Translations under genes and position numbers: made by a program
Shown: one piece after another, positions 7,467 through 17,683 of the stretch
Layout of the letters: each line of letters opens with the position of its first letter
Numbering within the stretch: position 1 is the stretch's first letter
The notes under the pieces: model-generated
The model's input: the letters and a program-made list of their open reading frames with translations, nothing else
Database searches by the model: none
Told to the model about the DNA's origin: nothing
NCBI GenBank assembly: GCA_947169915.1
Contig: CAMVRN010000003.1
Location: 1 to 64,000, forward strand
DNA length: 64,000 nt
Origin: an uncultured Candidatus Saccharibacteria bacterium
Lineage (GTDB): Bacteria; Patescibacteriota; Saccharimonadia; Saccharimonadales; Saccharimonadaceae
Direction of reading: 5' to 3'

Positions 7467-8010
7467 AGTAGTTAGTTGCGCGGATTTCAAAGAATGATTG
7501 AGGGTGCGCACAGACTGGACAAATCTCGGGAGCGTTTTCGCCAACATAGATGTGTCCGCAGTTGCGACACTTCCAAACGGTAACCTTGTCACTCTTGAAT
7601 ACTACGTCGTTTTCTATATTCTCTCTGAGCTTAAGATAACGCGCTTCGTGCTCTTTTTCGATAGCGGCGACTTGCTCGAATTTTTCTGCGATTTCGTCAT
7701 AGCCTTCTTCGCGAGCTTCTTCGGCAAATTTTTTGTACATATCAGTCCATTCAAAGTTTTCGCCGCTTGCGGCAGATGCGAGGTTGGTTTTAGTGTCGGC
7801 AACTGTTCCGTTGTTTAGGAGTTTATACCAGATCTTCGCATGTTCTTTTTCGTTCCCTGCAGTTTCGGTAAAGATATCGGCAATTTGTTCATAGCCATCT
7901 TTTTTGGCACGAGAGGCATAGTATTGATATTTCATGTGAGCTTGGGACTCGCCGGCAAAGGCGGCCTCAAGGTTTTTCCAAGTTTTGCTGTTCTTTTTTA
8001 ATTCGGTCAT
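7465..8010 (-). CDS. rbr: Rubrerythrin
   Basis: A 181-residue rubrerythrin: an N-terminal ferritin-like diiron four-helix domain (conserved [21 protein letters not shown] and the second EKEHEARY pair) followed by a C-terminal rubredoxin domain with CRNCGHIY and CPVCAHP iron ligands. The family reduces peroxide in the cytoplasm using rubredoxin-type electron transfer, so it is an oxidative-stress protein. The start has an AAAGGAG site. A TGC-TATACT -10 (8028-8033) lies upstream, overlapping the downstream end of the neighbouring gene's terminator. Confidence 0.97.
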   Translation of the reverse strand: MTELKKNSKTWKNLEAAFAGESQAHMKYQYYASRAKKDGYEQIADIFTETAGNEKEHAKIWYKLLNNGTVADTKTNLASAASGENFEWTDMYKKFAEEAREEGYDEIAEKFEQVAAIEKEHEARYLKLRENIENDVVFKSDKVTVWKCRNCGHIYVGENAPEICPVCAHPQSFFEIRATNY

Positions 8011-8027
8011 AAAACTCCTTTTTTTCT

Positions 8028-8036
8028 AGTATAGCA
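8028..8036 (-). promoter_or_regulatory. Extended -10 of rubrerythrin
   Basis: TGC-TATACT on the minus strand, upstream of an AAAGGAG-led ATG. The -35 position (8051-8056) reads TTTTCC and lies in the preceding terminator's U-run. Confidence 0.6.
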
Positions 8037-8052
8037 TATACCTTTTTCAAGG

Positions 8053-8076
8053 AAAAAGCCCCGCTTTTGGCGGGGC
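8053..8076 (-). terminator. Intrinsic terminator of 8084-8707
   Basis: GCCCCGC (8058-8064) pairs with GCGGGGC (8070-8076), followed by UUUUU on the minus strand. Confidence 0.85.
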
Positions 8077-8083
8077 ATGGTCG

Positions 8084-8707
8084 TCAAGGAGTAGAAAATG
8101 GGAGATAATAGGCCGACAAACGTTCTCTTAGGAAATTCCATGAGGTTATTGCGCGTTCGTGCGCAAACAGGTGGCTAATTACGGCTCTTAGGCTTGAGGT
8201 AGTTTCACCAACAATGTACTGCTTGTTCAAAACTTCACGCAAATTCAAGCGTGTGTTTTCTGAAACTGAATAATTAAATAAACCTTCTTTAACGTTGAGC
8301 GGGTCAGTTGAATCTTTCGGAAAACCAAAGTTTATAAAGGCCGGACGTAAATCAAGGGTATCTTTTCGGAAAAAAGATTCGCATTCTCGGCCTCCGTGTA
8401 CCCTATCGTCTTTTACGATTTCCAGGTCTGGTAGGTAGTAAATAAGTTGATGTTCGTAATCGGATGCCTCTTTTTCTCTTCTTCGACTCGCGGAGAATAG
8501 AAGGATTGGTAGCTCAGATTCGTCTTCGAGGCGTTTGATTTGGTCCTCAATTTTTGTCAGGTCGCCATCTTGTTCTTCATGTAAGTTGAGTTTCACTTTA
8601 GCAAGTTGTTCAAGGTAGATGTAGTGGTAAATCTTGTGATTTTTCCAACTAGAATTTTGGATTTCTTCGGTTTTCGGGTTACTGTTGCCTTGTAAGACAG
8701 AAATCAT
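8084..8707 (-). CDS. Hypothetical protein (207 aa)
   Basis: A 207-residue protein with no domain I recognise and no signal peptide. It is charged and appears alpha/beta, with a Lys/Glu-rich helix near residues 50-75. I place the start at ATG 8707, seven codons inside the longest frame, because AAAGGAGTGAT sits just before it. Promoter and terminator flank it, so it is a single-gene unit adjacent to a second orphan (8853-9557) of similar layout. Confidence 0.65.
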   Translation of the reverse strand: MISVLQGNSNPKTEEIQNSSWKNHKIYHYIYLEQLAKVKLNLHEEQDGDLTKIEDQIKRLEDESELPILLFSASRRREKEASDYEHQLIYYLPDLEIVKDDRVHGGRECESFFRKDTLDLRPAFINFGFPKDSTDPLNVKEGLFNYSVSENTRLNLREVLNKQYIVGETTSSLRAVISHLFAHERAITSWNFLRERLSAYYLPFSTP

Positions 8708-8753
8708 TTTTATCACTCCTTTCAAAGAACGTCGCTTGAGGCGATTAAAAAAT

Positions 8754-8782
8754 ATAATAACATAAAAATAGTTTTACAGCAA
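8754..8782 (-). promoter_or_regulatory. Promoter of 8084-8707
   Basis: TTGCTG (8777-8782), 17-base spacer, TGT-TATTAT (8754-8759). A TCGC-CTCAA-GCGA hairpin can form in the leader. Confidence 0.65.
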
Positions 8783-8783
8783 G

Positions 8784-8804
8784 AAAAACCCCGCGACTGC
8801 GGGG
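8784..8804 (-). terminator. Intrinsic terminator of 8853-9557
   Basis: CCCCGC-GACT-GCGGGG (8789-8804) followed by UUUUU on the minus strand. Confidence 0.85.
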
Positions 8805-8852
8805 TCTGTAAAGTGCATGGCTAAGGCCATGGTTCAGTGCGGAAGTAGAAGA

Positions 8853-9557
8853 CTAGAGTTGCCTTTTTTTGATGGCTTCTTCGATTTTGGTTCGAGTGAT
8901 TTCGTTTTGGTCTTCTATCTCCTTAAGGTAGAGATAGTTTTCCATCATGATTGCGTCTTTGTAAACTTCGTTGAGTTCGCAGGCAAGGTCGTGGTTGAAT
9001 TCACCTTTCGTAAAACAATAACCTGAGTTGTTGATTGAGACGCGCGGAATAAGATGAATCGGGAAAATGACGAAGTTTAAAAAGTGTTCGTGGACCACTT
9101 TTACCCAGCTACTGTTCGTCGCGATTGGCTTTGCCATGTGTTCGTAGATTAGCATGATGCAATCACTGCTCATTGGCAAAGCGGTACACAGGGTATGTGC
9201 GGTCCCGTAAAGAGGTTCATTAGAAGTAAGAATACCAGTGTAGATTTCGGGGCTTTGGAGTTCAGCGGGAAACTCACCCAGATATTTTTCTCTGAAGAAC
9301 TTTTTTGCGGCTTCTGGGAATCCAATTATGGGTACACCTTTGTGGTCGAGTGGAGCCTTCTTTGAGTGGTAAATTGATACCATTTTGGAGTGGCTAGGGC
9401 GTTCCACTAGGTCTTTATCCGTAATAGTGAAGTCTTCAGGGCGTTTTACGGCCCTTTGCGGAATCGAATCAAGGAGGCAGACACGTGAATCATCTCTTGT
9501 GGTGATTGACGCTGCCTCGAGGATGAACGAATCGCATTCTCTAAAGAAATTGTTCAC
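8853..9557 (-). CDS. Hypothetical protein (234 aa), GTG start
   Basis: A 234-residue protein with no recognised family, no signal peptide and no clear membrane helix. Hydrophobic stretches in the middle (LYGTAHTLCTALPMS and HFLNFVIFPIHLIP) look like a folded core, and the C-terminus is a charged helix. The start is GTG 9557, preceded by AGGAAGAGAT. A TGT-TATAAT lies at 9611-9616 with a long leader holding the palindrome TGTTCTAGAACA, a possible operator or hairpin. Confidence 0.65.
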   Translation of the reverse strand: MNNFFRECDSFILEAASITTRDDSRVCLLDSIPQRAVKRPEDFTITDKDLVERPSHSKMVSIYHSKKAPLDHKGVPIIGFPEAAKKFFREKYLGEFPAELQSPEIYTGILTSNEPLYGTAHTLCTALPMSSDCIMLIYEHMAKPIATNSSWVKVVHEHFLNFVIFPIHLIPRVSINNSGYCFTKGEFNHDLACELNEVYKDAIMMENYLYLKEIEDQNEITRTKIEEAIKKRQL

Positions 9558-9610
9558 AACATCTCTTCCTTTCTATAATGTTCTAGAACACGAGGCGCGT
9601 CTCTTTTGGT

Positions 9611-9619
9611 ATTATAACA
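9611..9619 (-). promoter_or_regulatory. Extended -10 of 8853-9557
   Basis: TGT-TATAAT on the minus strand; no convincing -35 at the expected distance. Confidence 0.55.
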
Positions 9620-9649
9620 AAAAAATCGTTTGACGTAGATTTGGGCAAA

Positions 9650-9681
9650 AAATAAAGAGTCGCGGGCGCGACTCTTTATTT
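9650..9681 (-). terminator. Terminator of rpoBC
   Basis: A perfect 15-bp inverted repeat AAATAAAGAGTCGCG/CGCGACTCTTTATTT with a two-base centre lies 12 bases after the rpoC stop. It is symmetrical and could act in both directions. Confidence 0.85.
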
Positions 9682-9693
9682 TGTGGAAGGTTT

Positions 9694-12600
9694 CTACATT
9701 CCTTCGAGGTCAGCTTCGGTTGGGCCTTCATCGACGTTGGTGAGAGGATTGACACCTGTACCAACTGGGATTTTGCGACCGATGATGACGTTCTCTTTGA
9801 GGCCATGCAAGTGGTCGACACGACCGTTGATAGCCGCATTGATAAGCACACGCGTGGTATCTTGGAAGGATGCTGCAGAGAGGAAGGAATCTGACCAAAT
9901 GGAAACTTTGGTGATACCGAGGAGTAGGTGCTCGACGGTAGCAGGGGTTTTACCTTCAGCTTCGAGTTGTTTGTTCTCGTTCTCTACGGCAGAGCGACCA
10001 ACAATGTCACCAGCGACAAACATAGAGTCGCCAGATTCTGTAATCATAACGCGGTTGAACATTTGGCGGATGATAACTTCGAAGTGTTTCGAAGAGATTT
10101 CGTGGCCTTGGGCTGCATAGACAGACATAACGTCGTTCATGATGTAGCGTTGTGTTGCTTCGGTTCCCTTGTATTTCAAGAGGTCTTGAAGGTTGAGAGA
10201 GCCAGCAGTGAGGCGGTCACCAGCGGTAACTTCGTCATCGGTTTTGACGACGAGCTCTGCCGTGTTTGGAATTTCGATTCGGACAGGAGCACCCGCATCG
10301 CCAACAAGTATAATAGCGCCGTCGACGAGTTGTGCGTTAGCATCGAATGGAGCAATGATTGGTTCGGCACCTTTAGGTTTGGAGGCAATAATATCACCAG
10401 CCTTGACTGAGGCTCCGTCTTTAACTTTCGCCTTGCGACCATCGAGCTCGATACGTTCAGTGTCTCCGCTCTTTGGAGTGATTGTAGCGATGAAGTGATT
10501 ACCATCTTCGTGGACTTCGACGATACCATCGATTGGGGAAACCCAAGCTTGACCTTTTGGATTGCGGGCTTCGAGAAGCTCTTCGACACGAGGAAGACCT
10601 CGAGCAATAGCACCGGAACCTGCAACACCAGAACCGTGTTTGGTATCGAGGGTAAGCTGGGTACCTGGCTCACCAAGAGATTGAGCCGCAATGACGCCAA
10701 CTGGCTGATTTGGCTTGACGAGTTCACGGGTTGCCATGTCGACACCGTAAGCTTTGCAAGGAACGCCATTGACTGCAGTTGTTGTGAGGACGGATTGAAT
10801 CTTGACGAATTCGATTTTGTCATCGTTTGCGATTTGCTCTGCAATTTCTGGAGTGATGAACGCGTCAGCTTCGATGTAGCCTGGGACAGCTTCGGCGGTG
10901 TAGCGGCCGGAGATGCGGAACTTGAAGTCGATGCCAGTTTGTTCGGTTTCGTACTTGTAAACAGCGAATCCTGGGTCGTATGCTTCTTCGTCAGTAGTGA
11001 AGACGTCCTGAGCGACGTCGACAAGACGGCGAGTTAGATAACCGGAGTCAGCGGTACGGAGAGCCGTAGAGACCTGACCTTGACGAGCGCCTCGGGTCGC
11101 AATGAAGGACTCAAGTGTGTTCAAGCCTTGTTTGTAGGAGCTCTTTACTGGGAGCTCAATTTCGTTGTTGTTGATATCGACCATGATGCCAATTTCGGCA
11201 GAAGCAAGTTTGATGTTAGAAACGGAACCACGAGCACCGGAGTTAACCATAACAGCGATATCGGTGTCGAGGTCGGCCAATTTCTCCTTAAGGAAGGAAG
11301 AAATGCGGTCGTCGATGTCTCTCCAAGTTTTGACGGTAAGTTTCTTACGCTCTTCTTCAGTAAGGAGACCTTGGTTGAATTGGTCTTGAATTTGAGCGGT
11401 AGTTGCATCACCTTCGGCGATGAAGTCGTCGATTTCTGGGTAAGTTGGATAGTCGTCTTTTGCGGTAGAAACGGAGGCAATAGTCTCGTATTCGAACGCA
11501 AGATTTTTGACAGCGTCAGCGGTTTTAACGGTGACTTCCGGACCGTAAATATCGAAGATGTCGGCCATAACTTTCTTGAGTTGCTTCGACGTCTGAACGT
11601 TATTGTCGAACGGATAATCCTTTGGAAGGATTTCGTTGAAGATAACACGACCTAGGGTTGTATCGCGAATTTCGCGCTTAGAGAAGACGCGGATTGGAGT
11701 TTGGAGAGCGATGAGACCTTTGTCGTAAGCCATTTCAGCTTCATAAACAGAGGAGAAAGCGTGGGCTTTTTCAGTCTCGGTGCCTGGCTTGTTGTAAGTC
11801 AAGTAATAGATACCAAGGACGACGTCCTGATAAATAGCGAGGACTGGTGCGCCATCTGCTGGCTTTAAGAGGTTCTTAGTGGCAGACATAAGTTCGCGAG
11901 CTTCGGTCTGAGCGGCGTCTGATAGCGGTAGATGGACGGCCATTTGGTCACCGTCGTAGTCGGCGTTAAAGCCAGATGCGACGAGCGGGTGGAGTTGGAT
12001 AGCTTTACCATCAATAAGCTTTGGTTGGAAAGCTTGGACGGACAATCTGTGAAGGGATGGAGCGCGGTTCAAAAGAACGTAGCGTCCTTGAATCACTTCG
12101 TCGAGAGCGTCCCAAACAACTGCTTCGCCGGCTTCAATCATGCGTTGAGCGGAGCGGATGTTGTTAGCATTGTCATGTCCGATGAGCCAGCTGATAACGA
12201 ACGGCTTGAAGAGCTCGAGGGCCATTTGCTTCGGAAGACCACATTCGTTGAGCTTCAATTCAGGACCAACGACTATAACGGAACGACCAGAGTAGTCGAC
12301 GCGTTTACCGAGGAGGTTTTGACGGAAGCGACCTTGCTTACCCTTGAGAAGGTCAGAAAGCGATTTGAGCTTTCTGCGACCGTTTTGAGTGGCTGCAGTG
12401 CGGTTTCCATGGGCGGCCGAGTTGTCAATGAGAGCGTCGACAGCCTCTTGGAGCATGCGCTTCTCGTTGCGGCAGATGACTTCTGGAGCATTGAGGTCGA
12501 GAAGCTTTTTCAAGCGGTTGTTACGGTTGATAACGCGACGATAAAGGTCGTTTAGGTCGGATGTCGCGAAACGTCCACCAGGAAGTGCAATCATTGGGCG

Positions 12601-13515
12601 TAAATCTGGAGGAATAACTGGGATAACAGTTAGAACCAAATCGTTTGGCTTGATGCCGGCGGATTGCATACCCTCGAGGGTCTTAAGGCGTTTGATGATT
12701 TTCTTAGCCTTTTGGCCTTTGGCAGTTTCAGATTCTTCTTTCAATGTGTTAATTAGAAGGTCGAGGTCGATTTCGTCAAGAAGTTTCTTGATAGCGGTTG
12801 CACCCATGTCGACTTCAATGAGGTCTTCGTAGCCTTCTGGAAGGTTACGATAATCGTTCTCGGCAATGACTGCTCCTTTGTGGAAGCCTTCAAGGAAGTT
12901 TTTGCGTTTGATGTAGTCGATATCGAGGTCTTCGAGCTCTTTGGTGCGAGCTTCAGCGAGAGCTTTAACGTCGGCACCTTCGGCTTCACTCTCCTTGTCG
13001 TAGCGAATTTTAATAGCTTCGCGAGCGGCTTCTGTTTGAGCTTCGAGGTCAGCAAGGGTTTTTTCGATTTCTTCATCTTTCGCATCTGTGATGAGATAAG
13101 TTGCAAAGTAGATGACTTTTTCAATGTTCTTAACGGTAAGGTCGAGAAGGATTGAAAGTGCGGATGGGGTACCACGCATGAACCAGATATGTGTAACTGG
13201 AGCAGCAAGGGTAATGTGTCCCATGCGTTCACGGCGAGTAATGCTCTTCGTAACAAGGTTACCTTCCTTATCGACTGCTGCTTCGCGAGAACGAACGCCT
13301 TTGAGCTTTGCATCGTGTGGATTAATATCTTTTACCGGTCCGAAAATTCTTTCGCAGAACAAGCCATCGCGTTCTGGTTTTTGGGTGCGGTAGTTAATGG
13401 TTTCTGGTTTGGTGACTTCGCCGTAGCTCCAGTTAAGGATGTCGGCGCTTGAGGCGACACTCAAACGAATTGAGTCGAAATCGCTTGCACTAATGTAGTT
13501 ATCTGCCCAAGCCAT
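9694..13515 (-). CDS. rpoC: RNA polymerase beta' subunit, zinc-site-less
   Basis: The 1273-residue largest subunit of RNA polymerase. The catalytic NADYDGDQM motif and GEPGTQLT are intact. The zinc-binding domain near the N-terminus keeps its normal length, but the four ligand cysteines are replaced (P66, D68, V81, E84). At the second zinc site the four cysteines are also gone: the segment after VDVAQDV reads TTDEEAY, and the later cluster reads [14 protein letters not shown] with only one off-register cysteine. I place the start at ATG 13515 (GAGAGGAG upstream), one base after the rpoB stop; the longer frame overlaps rpoB. The two genes form an operon. Confidence 0.97.
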   Translation of the reverse strand: MAWADNYISASDFDSIRLSVASSADILNWSYGEVTKPETINYRTQKPERDGLFCERIFGPVKDINPHDAKLKGVRSREAAVDKEGNLVTKSITRRERMGHITLAAPVTHIWFMRGTPSALSILLDLTVKNIEKVIYFATYLITDAKDEEIEKTLADLEAQTEAAREAIKIRYDKESEAEGADVKALAEARTKELEDLDIDYIKRKNFLEGFHKGAVIAENDYRNLPEGYEDLIEVDMGATAIKKLLDEIDLDLLINTLKEESETAKGQKAKKIIKRLKTLEGMQSAGIKPNDLVLTVIPVIPPDLRPMIALPGGRFATSDLNDLYRRVINRNNRLKKLLDLNAPEVICRNEKRMLQEAVDALIDNSAAHGNRTAATQNGRRKLKSLSDLLKGKQGRFRQNLLGKRVDYSGRSVIVVGPELKLNECGLPKQMALELFKPFVISWLIGHDNANNIRSAQRMIEAGEAVVWDALDEVIQGRYVLLNRAPSLHRLSVQAFQPKLIDGKAIQLHPLVASGFNADYDGDQMAVHLPLSDAAQTEARELMSATKNLLKPADGAPVLAIYQDVVLGIYYLTYNKPGTETEKAHAFSSVYEAEMAYDKGLIALQTPIRVFSKREIRDTTLGRVIFNEILPKDYPFDNNVQTSKQLKKVMADIFDIYGPEVTVKTADAVKNLAFEYETIASVSTAKDDYPTYPEIDDFIAEGDATTAQIQDQFNQGLLTEEERKKLTVKTWRDIDDRISSFLKEKLADLDTDIAVMVNSGARGSVSNIKLASAEIGIMVDINNNEIELPVKSSYKQGLNTLESFIATRGARQGQVSTALRTADSGYLTRRLVDVAQDVFTTDEEAYDPGFAVYKYETEQTGIDFKFRISGRYTAEAVPGYIEADAFITPEIAEQIANDDKIEFVKIQSVLTTTAVNGVPCKAYGVDMATRELVKPNQPVGVIAAQSLGEPGTQLTLDTKHGSGVAGSGAIARGLPRVEELLEARNPKGQAWVSPIDGIVEVHEDGNHFIATITPKSGDTERIELDGRKAKVKDGASVKAGDIIASKPKGAEPIIAPFDANAQLVDGAIILVGDAGAPVRIEIPNTAELVVKTDDEVTAGDRLTAGSLNLQDLLKYKGTEATQRYIMNDVMSVYAAQGHEISSKHFEVIIRQMFNRVMITESGDSMFVAGDIVGRSAVENENKQLEAEGKTPATVEHLLLGITKVSIWSDSFLSAASFQDTTRVLINAAINGRVDHLHGLKENVIIGRKIPVGTGVNPLTNVDEGPTEADLEGM

Positions 13516-13516
13516 A

Positions 13517-16500
13517 TTAGAACTCCTCTCCGAGGTCAACGGTTCCATCGTCGTCGCCCTCTGTTATTTGGATACCCTCCTCATCGAGAGAAGCTTTCCC
13601 TTCCTCGGAATCGAGGTCAGTGATAGAAGGTTCGGTTTCTTCTCTATGTTGAGCGTATATTTGTTGATCGTCTTTTTCTTTTTCAATTTCGCGTGAGGTT
13701 TCTTCAATGACGTCGGAAGCATCAGACATTTCACCGTGGTCGAGAAGGTCGACTTTAAGGCCTAGACCTTGAAGTTCTTTAACGAGAACGTTGAAGCCTT
13801 CTGGAAGTTTTGGCCCTTCAATTGGTTCGTGTTTGATGATTGCTTCGTAAGCTTTCGCACGGCCATAAACATCATCGGATTTGATAGTAAGCATCTCTTG
13901 AAGCGTGGTAGCTGCACCGTAGGCTTCAAGTGCCCACACCTCCATTTCTCCGAAGCGCTGACCACCGTTTTGTGCTTTACCGCCGAGTGGCTGTTGAGTG
14001 ACCATTGTGTATGGACCTGTCGAGCGAGCGTGGATTTTGTCTTCAACCATGTGGTGGAGTTTAATCATGTGCATGACGCCAACAGATGTGCGTTCGTTGA
14101 ATGGTTCGCCGGTTAGACCGTCGTAGAGTTGGACACGGCCATCTTCGTCGAATCCAGCTTTCTTAAGCTCTTTAGAGATAGTGTCGCTTGGTACGCCGTT
14201 GAAAGATGGGGTTGCGACTTTGTATCCAAGTGCGCGAGCAGCCATGCCAAGGTGAGTCTCGAAGAGCTGACCGAGGTTCATACGGCTTGGAACGCCCATT
14301 GGGCTTAGAAGAATATCGATAGGAGTACCATCGGCCATGAATGGCATATCTTCGACTGGAAGGATGCGGGAGACCACGCCTTTGTTACCGTGACGGCCAG
14401 CGAGCTTATCGCCGACGTCGATTTTGCGCATTTCGGCGACATAAATCTTGATTTGCATGATAACACCGGCTTTGAGGTCGTGACCTTGTTCGCGGGTGTA
14501 GATGCGCACACCGATAACTTTACCAGTTCCACCGTTCATGCGGACAGATGTATCGCGGACGTCTTTGGCTTTTTCGCCGAAGATGGCGCGGAGAAGTCTT
14601 TCTTCGGAGCTGAGCTCTTGTTCGCCTTTTGGAGTAATTTTACCGACGAGGATGTCGCCAGAAGAAACTTCGCTACCGACGGTTACGATGCCATCTTCGC
14701 CAAGGTGACGGAGAGAATGTTCGCTAACGTTTGGAATATCACGAGTGATTTGTTCTGGACCAAGTTTGGTTTCACGAACTTCGACATCGTAATCTTTGAT
14801 GTTAATCGAGGTGAGCTCATCGTCTTGTACGAGGCGAGAAGAGATGACGATAGCGTCATCCATGTTGTAGCCACGCCATGGCATGAAGGCAACGAGGAGG
14901 TCTTTACCAAGAGCAAGCTCGCCGTCAGTAACAGAGGCGCCTTCGGCTAAGACATCGCCTTGTTTGACTTTTTGGCCACGGACAACTTTGACGCGCATAT
15001 TGTAACAGCGGTCGTCGTTGTTTTTTTCGAAGTGGGTAAGTTTGTATTCTTTTTCGGATTTGTCGGCGTATTTAACGATGACAGAGACGCCATCAGCTTT
15101 CTTTACTTCACCGTCACCTTCAGCAAAGATGACTTGAGAAAGATTTTTGGCGACTTCTTTCTCGATACCGGTACCGACGACTGGAGCATCAGTATGAAGT
15201 AGAGGGACTGCTTGTTTCTGCATGGCGCAGGCCATGAGAGAGCGGTCGACGCGGTTCTTTTCTACGAATGGAATGAGGGATGCGGACACACCAAGAATTT
15301 CCTTGTGCGCGGCATCAACGTGAGTAACGCGGCTAGATTCGACTTGAGCTGGGGTACCGTGGACACGAGCAGAAACGTAAGTGTCAACGAATTTACCAGA
15401 CTTGTCTAGTTTAACAGATGCGTCAGCAATAATCATCGAGTCTTCGGCGGAAGCGTCGACGTAAACGACTTTGTTGGTGACTTTGCCGTCTTTCACGACG
15501 CGATACGGTGCTTCGATGAAGCCGTATTCGTTGATACGGGCGTAAGTTGCAAGGTTAAGCACGAGACCGACGTTGCCACCTTCTGGGGTCTCGACCGTAC
15601 AAATACGGCCGTAATGAGTTGGGTGCGCATCGCGGACATCGAAGCCTGCGCGTTCACGGGTGAGACCACCAGGACCCATAGAGCTTAGACGGCGTTTGTG
15701 TGAAAGCTCGGAGAATGGGTTGGTTTCATCCATGAGCTGAGAGAGCTGAGATGAAGCGAAGAATTCTTTAACAGCGGCAACGACTGGGCGAGAGTTGAGA
15801 AGTTGTGAAGGAGTGACTTCTTCTGGGTTAGCCATGGACATGCGGTCAAGAATGTTCCTTTGTAAACGGAGCATGCCAAGGCGGAATTGACGTTGAACGA
15901 GTTCACCGACAAGTTTGATGCGGCGGTTTGCTAGAGAGTCGATATCGTCGGCTGGCTCTTGGGTAATATTCAGACGGATGATTTCGCTGATGATAGCGAT
16001 GAGGTCTTCCATTTGAAGGGTGCGGTGTTCGCTGTCGTTTGGCGTATCGAAACCAAGTCTTTGATTGATTTTGAAACGGCCAACACGAGAGTAGTCGTAG
16101 CGTTTATAATCGTGGAAAGTGCGCTCAATCATGTCTTTCGCATTTTCGACGGTTGCCAGGTCTCCTGGGCGTAGACGACGATAAACTTCAATAAGGGCTT
16201 CAGATTGACCGCGAGAGGTATCTTTATCGATTGTTGAAATAATATATTGCATTCCTTCCTCATCTAGGTGAGCGAACTTCGCTTCGATGTCGCTGTTCTT
16301 GGAAATACCAAGAGCGCGGAGAAGGGTAGTAACTGGGATTTTACGACGGCGGTCGATTTTGACATAGATGGCACCGTTCTGAGCGGTTTCGAATTCGAGC
16401 CATGCGCCACGACCTGGGATAACCTTAGCGCCGTAGTAGTTTCGCTCGCCAATTTGGTCAGCGGTGAAGAAAACACCTGCTGAGCGGATGAGTTGAGAGA

Positions 16501-16891
16501 CGATAACGCGTTCGGTTCCGTTGATAATGAACGTTGCGCGGTCAGTCATCCATGGGTAGTTACCAAAGAAGATATCTTGTTCTTTCTTCTCACCGGTGAC
16601 TTTGTTTTCTAGTTCGACCTTTACATGAAGCGGTGCTTCATAAGTTGTGAGGTTGTATTTGGCTTCGTCAACTGTCTCGGATGGAGCTTTAAATTCGTAG
16701 TCTTTAAAGCGAAGCGCGAGTTTTTGTCGAGTATAATCCTCGATAGGATTGAGCTCTGTAAAAACTTCGCGAAGACCCGATTTGACGAAATCTTCCCAAG
16801 AATCTTTTTGGTGGGCAATAAGATCTGGGATAGGGAGAGCTTGGTCGCCTTCAGTGAAGAACTTGCGACCAGAATCGGTTGTAGATTTCAC
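13517..16891 (-). CDS. rpoB: RNA polymerase beta subunit
   Basis: The 1124-residue second-largest subunit of RNA polymerase. Recognised blocks include the rifampicin pocket (SQLSQLMDETNPFSELSHKR, with Gln, Asp, His and Ser contact positions kept), GPGGLTRERAGF, and the C-terminal GGKAQNGGQRFGEMEVWALEA. The tail after about residue 1060 is acidic. The start is GTG 16891 with AAAGGAAT before it. It is the first gene of the rpoB-rpoC operon and is not preceded by rplJL as in many bacteria. A structured leader of about 200 bases precedes it. Confidence 0.97.
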   Translation of the reverse strand: MKSTTDSGRKFFTEGDQALPIPDLIAHQKDSWEDFVKSGLREVFTELNPIEDYTRQKLALRFKDYEFKAPSETVDEAKYNLTTYEAPLHVKVELENKVTGEKKEQDIFFGNYPWMTDRATFIINGTERVIVSQLIRSAGVFFTADQIGERNYYGAKVIPGRGAWLEFETAQNGAIYVKIDRRRKIPVTTLLRALGISKNSDIEAKFAHLDEEGMQYIISTIDKDTSRGQSEALIEVYRRLRPGDLATVENAKDMIERTFHDYKRYDYSRVGRFKINQRLGFDTPNDSEHRTLQMEDLIAIISEIIRLNITQEPADDIDSLANRRIKLVGELVQRQFRLGMLRLQRNILDRMSMANPEEVTPSQLLNSRPVVAAVKEFFASSQLSQLMDETNPFSELSHKRRLSSMGPGGLTRERAGFDVRDAHPTHYGRICTVETPEGGNVGLVLNLATYARINEYGFIEAPYRVVKDGKVTNKVVYVDASAEDSMIIADASVKLDKSGKFVDTYVSARVHGTPAQVESSRVTHVDAAHKEILGVSASLIPFVEKNRVDRSLMACAMQKQAVPLLHTDAPVVGTGIEKEVAKNLSQVIFAEGDGEVKKADGVSVIVKYADKSEKEYKLTHFEKNNDDRCYNMRVKVVRGQKVKQGDVLAEGASVTDGELALGKDLLVAFMPWRGYNMDDAIVISSRLVQDDELTSINIKDYDVEVRETKLGPEQITRDIPNVSEHSLRHLGEDGIVTVGSEVSSGDILVGKITPKGEQELSSEERLLRAIFGEKAKDVRDTSVRMNGGTGKVIGVRIYTREQGHDLKAGVIMQIKIYVAEMRKIDVGDKLAGRHGNKGVVSRILPVEDMPFMADGTPIDILLSPMGVPSRMNLGQLFETHLGMAARALGYKVATPSFNGVPSDTISKELKKAGFDEDGRVQLYDGLTGEPFNERTSVGVMHMIKLHHMVEDKIHARSTGPYTMVTQQPLGGKAQNGGQRFGEMEVWALEAYGAATTLQEMLTIKSDDVYGRAKAYEAIIKHEPIEGPKLPEGFNVLVKELQGLGLKVDLLDHGEMSDASDVIEETSREIEKEKDDQQIYAQHREETEPSITDLDSEEGKASLDEEGIQITEGDDDGTVDLGEEF

Positions 16892-17101
16892 GAAATTCCT
16901 TTTCTCTACATTAAGTTTTATATACCCTTACAGGGACATAAACCCGTTTTTTCGGGATAAATCGAGCATGCATGATTTAGCCCAGTTATGCGGATTGATG
17001 TAATCTTTAGCGCCGAAGATTACTGCCAATTTTTCTAGCTCGTGAGTCGCCAACTGTGAGCTAGTTACAAAAAAATTTGGCAAACTGCTTCTTAATTTAT
17101 C
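16892..17101 (-). other. Structured leader of rpoBC
   Basis: The transcribed leader between the likely promoter and rpoB. It holds a perfect CTAGCTC/GAGCTAG inverted repeat enclosing about 16 bases near 17036-17066, an AATCTT/AAGATT hairpin near 17006-17025, and CCCG-AAAAAA-CGGG near 16942-16956. These could fold as an attenuator or autoregulatory site; this is inference. An additional TATATA motif near 16920 could be a secondary -10. Confidence 0.5.
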
Positions 17102-17130
17102 ATATTAACGCATTTTTAGTGAAATGGCAA
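17102..17130 (-). promoter_or_regulatory. Likely promoter of rpoBC
   Basis: TTGCCA (17125-17130), 17-base spacer, TAATAT (17102-17107) on the minus strand. Confidence 0.6.
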
Positions 17131-17163
17131 GGGGGTATTTGGCGTATTTTGACCGTTCTAAAC

Positions 17164-17189
17164 AAAAAACAGCTCCCTTGTGGGAGCTG
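17164..17189 (-). terminator. Intrinsic terminator of khpA
   Basis: CAGCTCCC-TTGT-GGGAGCTG (17170-17189) followed by UUUUUU on the minus strand. Confidence 0.85.
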
Positions 17190-17198
17190 GTTGGTATA

Positions 17199-17597
17199 TT
17201 AGATATCTAGGTCGTCGAGGTCTTCGAGTTCACGGCGAGTTTTATCGGCGAGTTCAGAAGTATCCTCTGATTCTTCGGACTCTGCTTCTTCTGCTTCGTC
17301 TTTAGTGACCTCGGCAGGTTTACTGGAGGCTTTTTCTCCGCCTTCATCACTGTCTGTGTTGACGATTTTGAGGTTGTAACGAGCGTCGTTTTTGGTGCCA
17401 AGAGCACGGAGCAAGGTGCGAATCGATTGTGCGGTTGCACCGCGTTTGCCGATGACGCGACCAACATCTTCTGGGTCTACAGAAAGGGATAGAAGGACGC
17501 CTTTTTCGTCGATTTTGCGTTCGACGGCAACTTTTTCAGGATTGTTCACGAGGGTTTTGACGATATATTCGACAAATTGTTGGTCAATGGTAGCCAT
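17199..17597 (-). CDS. khpA: KH-domain RNA-binding protein (KhpA/YlqC type)
   Basis: A 132-residue protein whose first ~78 residues match the KhpA family: a single KH domain with the GKRG nucleic-acid loop (VGRVIGKRGATAQSIRTLL). In Firmicutes KhpA pairs with KhpB and binds many RNAs, affecting cell division and wall synthesis. The C-terminal ~50 residues are an added acidic Ser/Glu-rich tail, beyond the usual ~76-residue length. The start at ATG 17597 follows ATGGAGAAAA. The classic rpsP-khpA pairing is kept in order, but an orphan gene with its own promoter (17684-18238) now lies between them. Confidence 0.9.
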   Translation of the reverse strand: MATIDQQFVEYIVKTLVNNPEKVAVERKIDEKGVLLSLSVDPEDVGRVIGKRGATAQSIRTLLRALGTKNDARYNLKIVNTDSDEGGEKASSKPAEVTKDEAEEAESEESEDTSELADKTRRELEDLDDLDI

Positions 17598-17653
17598 TGT
17601 TTTCTCCATATTAAGGTTATAAGTATATATTATCACAAAATAAGCAAAAATGG

Positions 17654-17676
17654 AAAACCCCGCGATTCTCGCGGGG
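17654..17676 (-). terminator. Intrinsic terminator of 17684-18238
   Basis: CCCCGCGA-TTC-TCGCGGGG (17658-17676), followed by UUUU on the minus strand. Confidence 0.85.
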
Positions 17677-17683
17677 CGATAGG

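Noticed and set aside
9928-13452. Many long open frames antisense or out of frame within rpoC (for example 10176-11024 and 11932-12555)
   Set aside because: They mirror the codon pattern of rpoC, lack ribosome sites and show no protein family marks.
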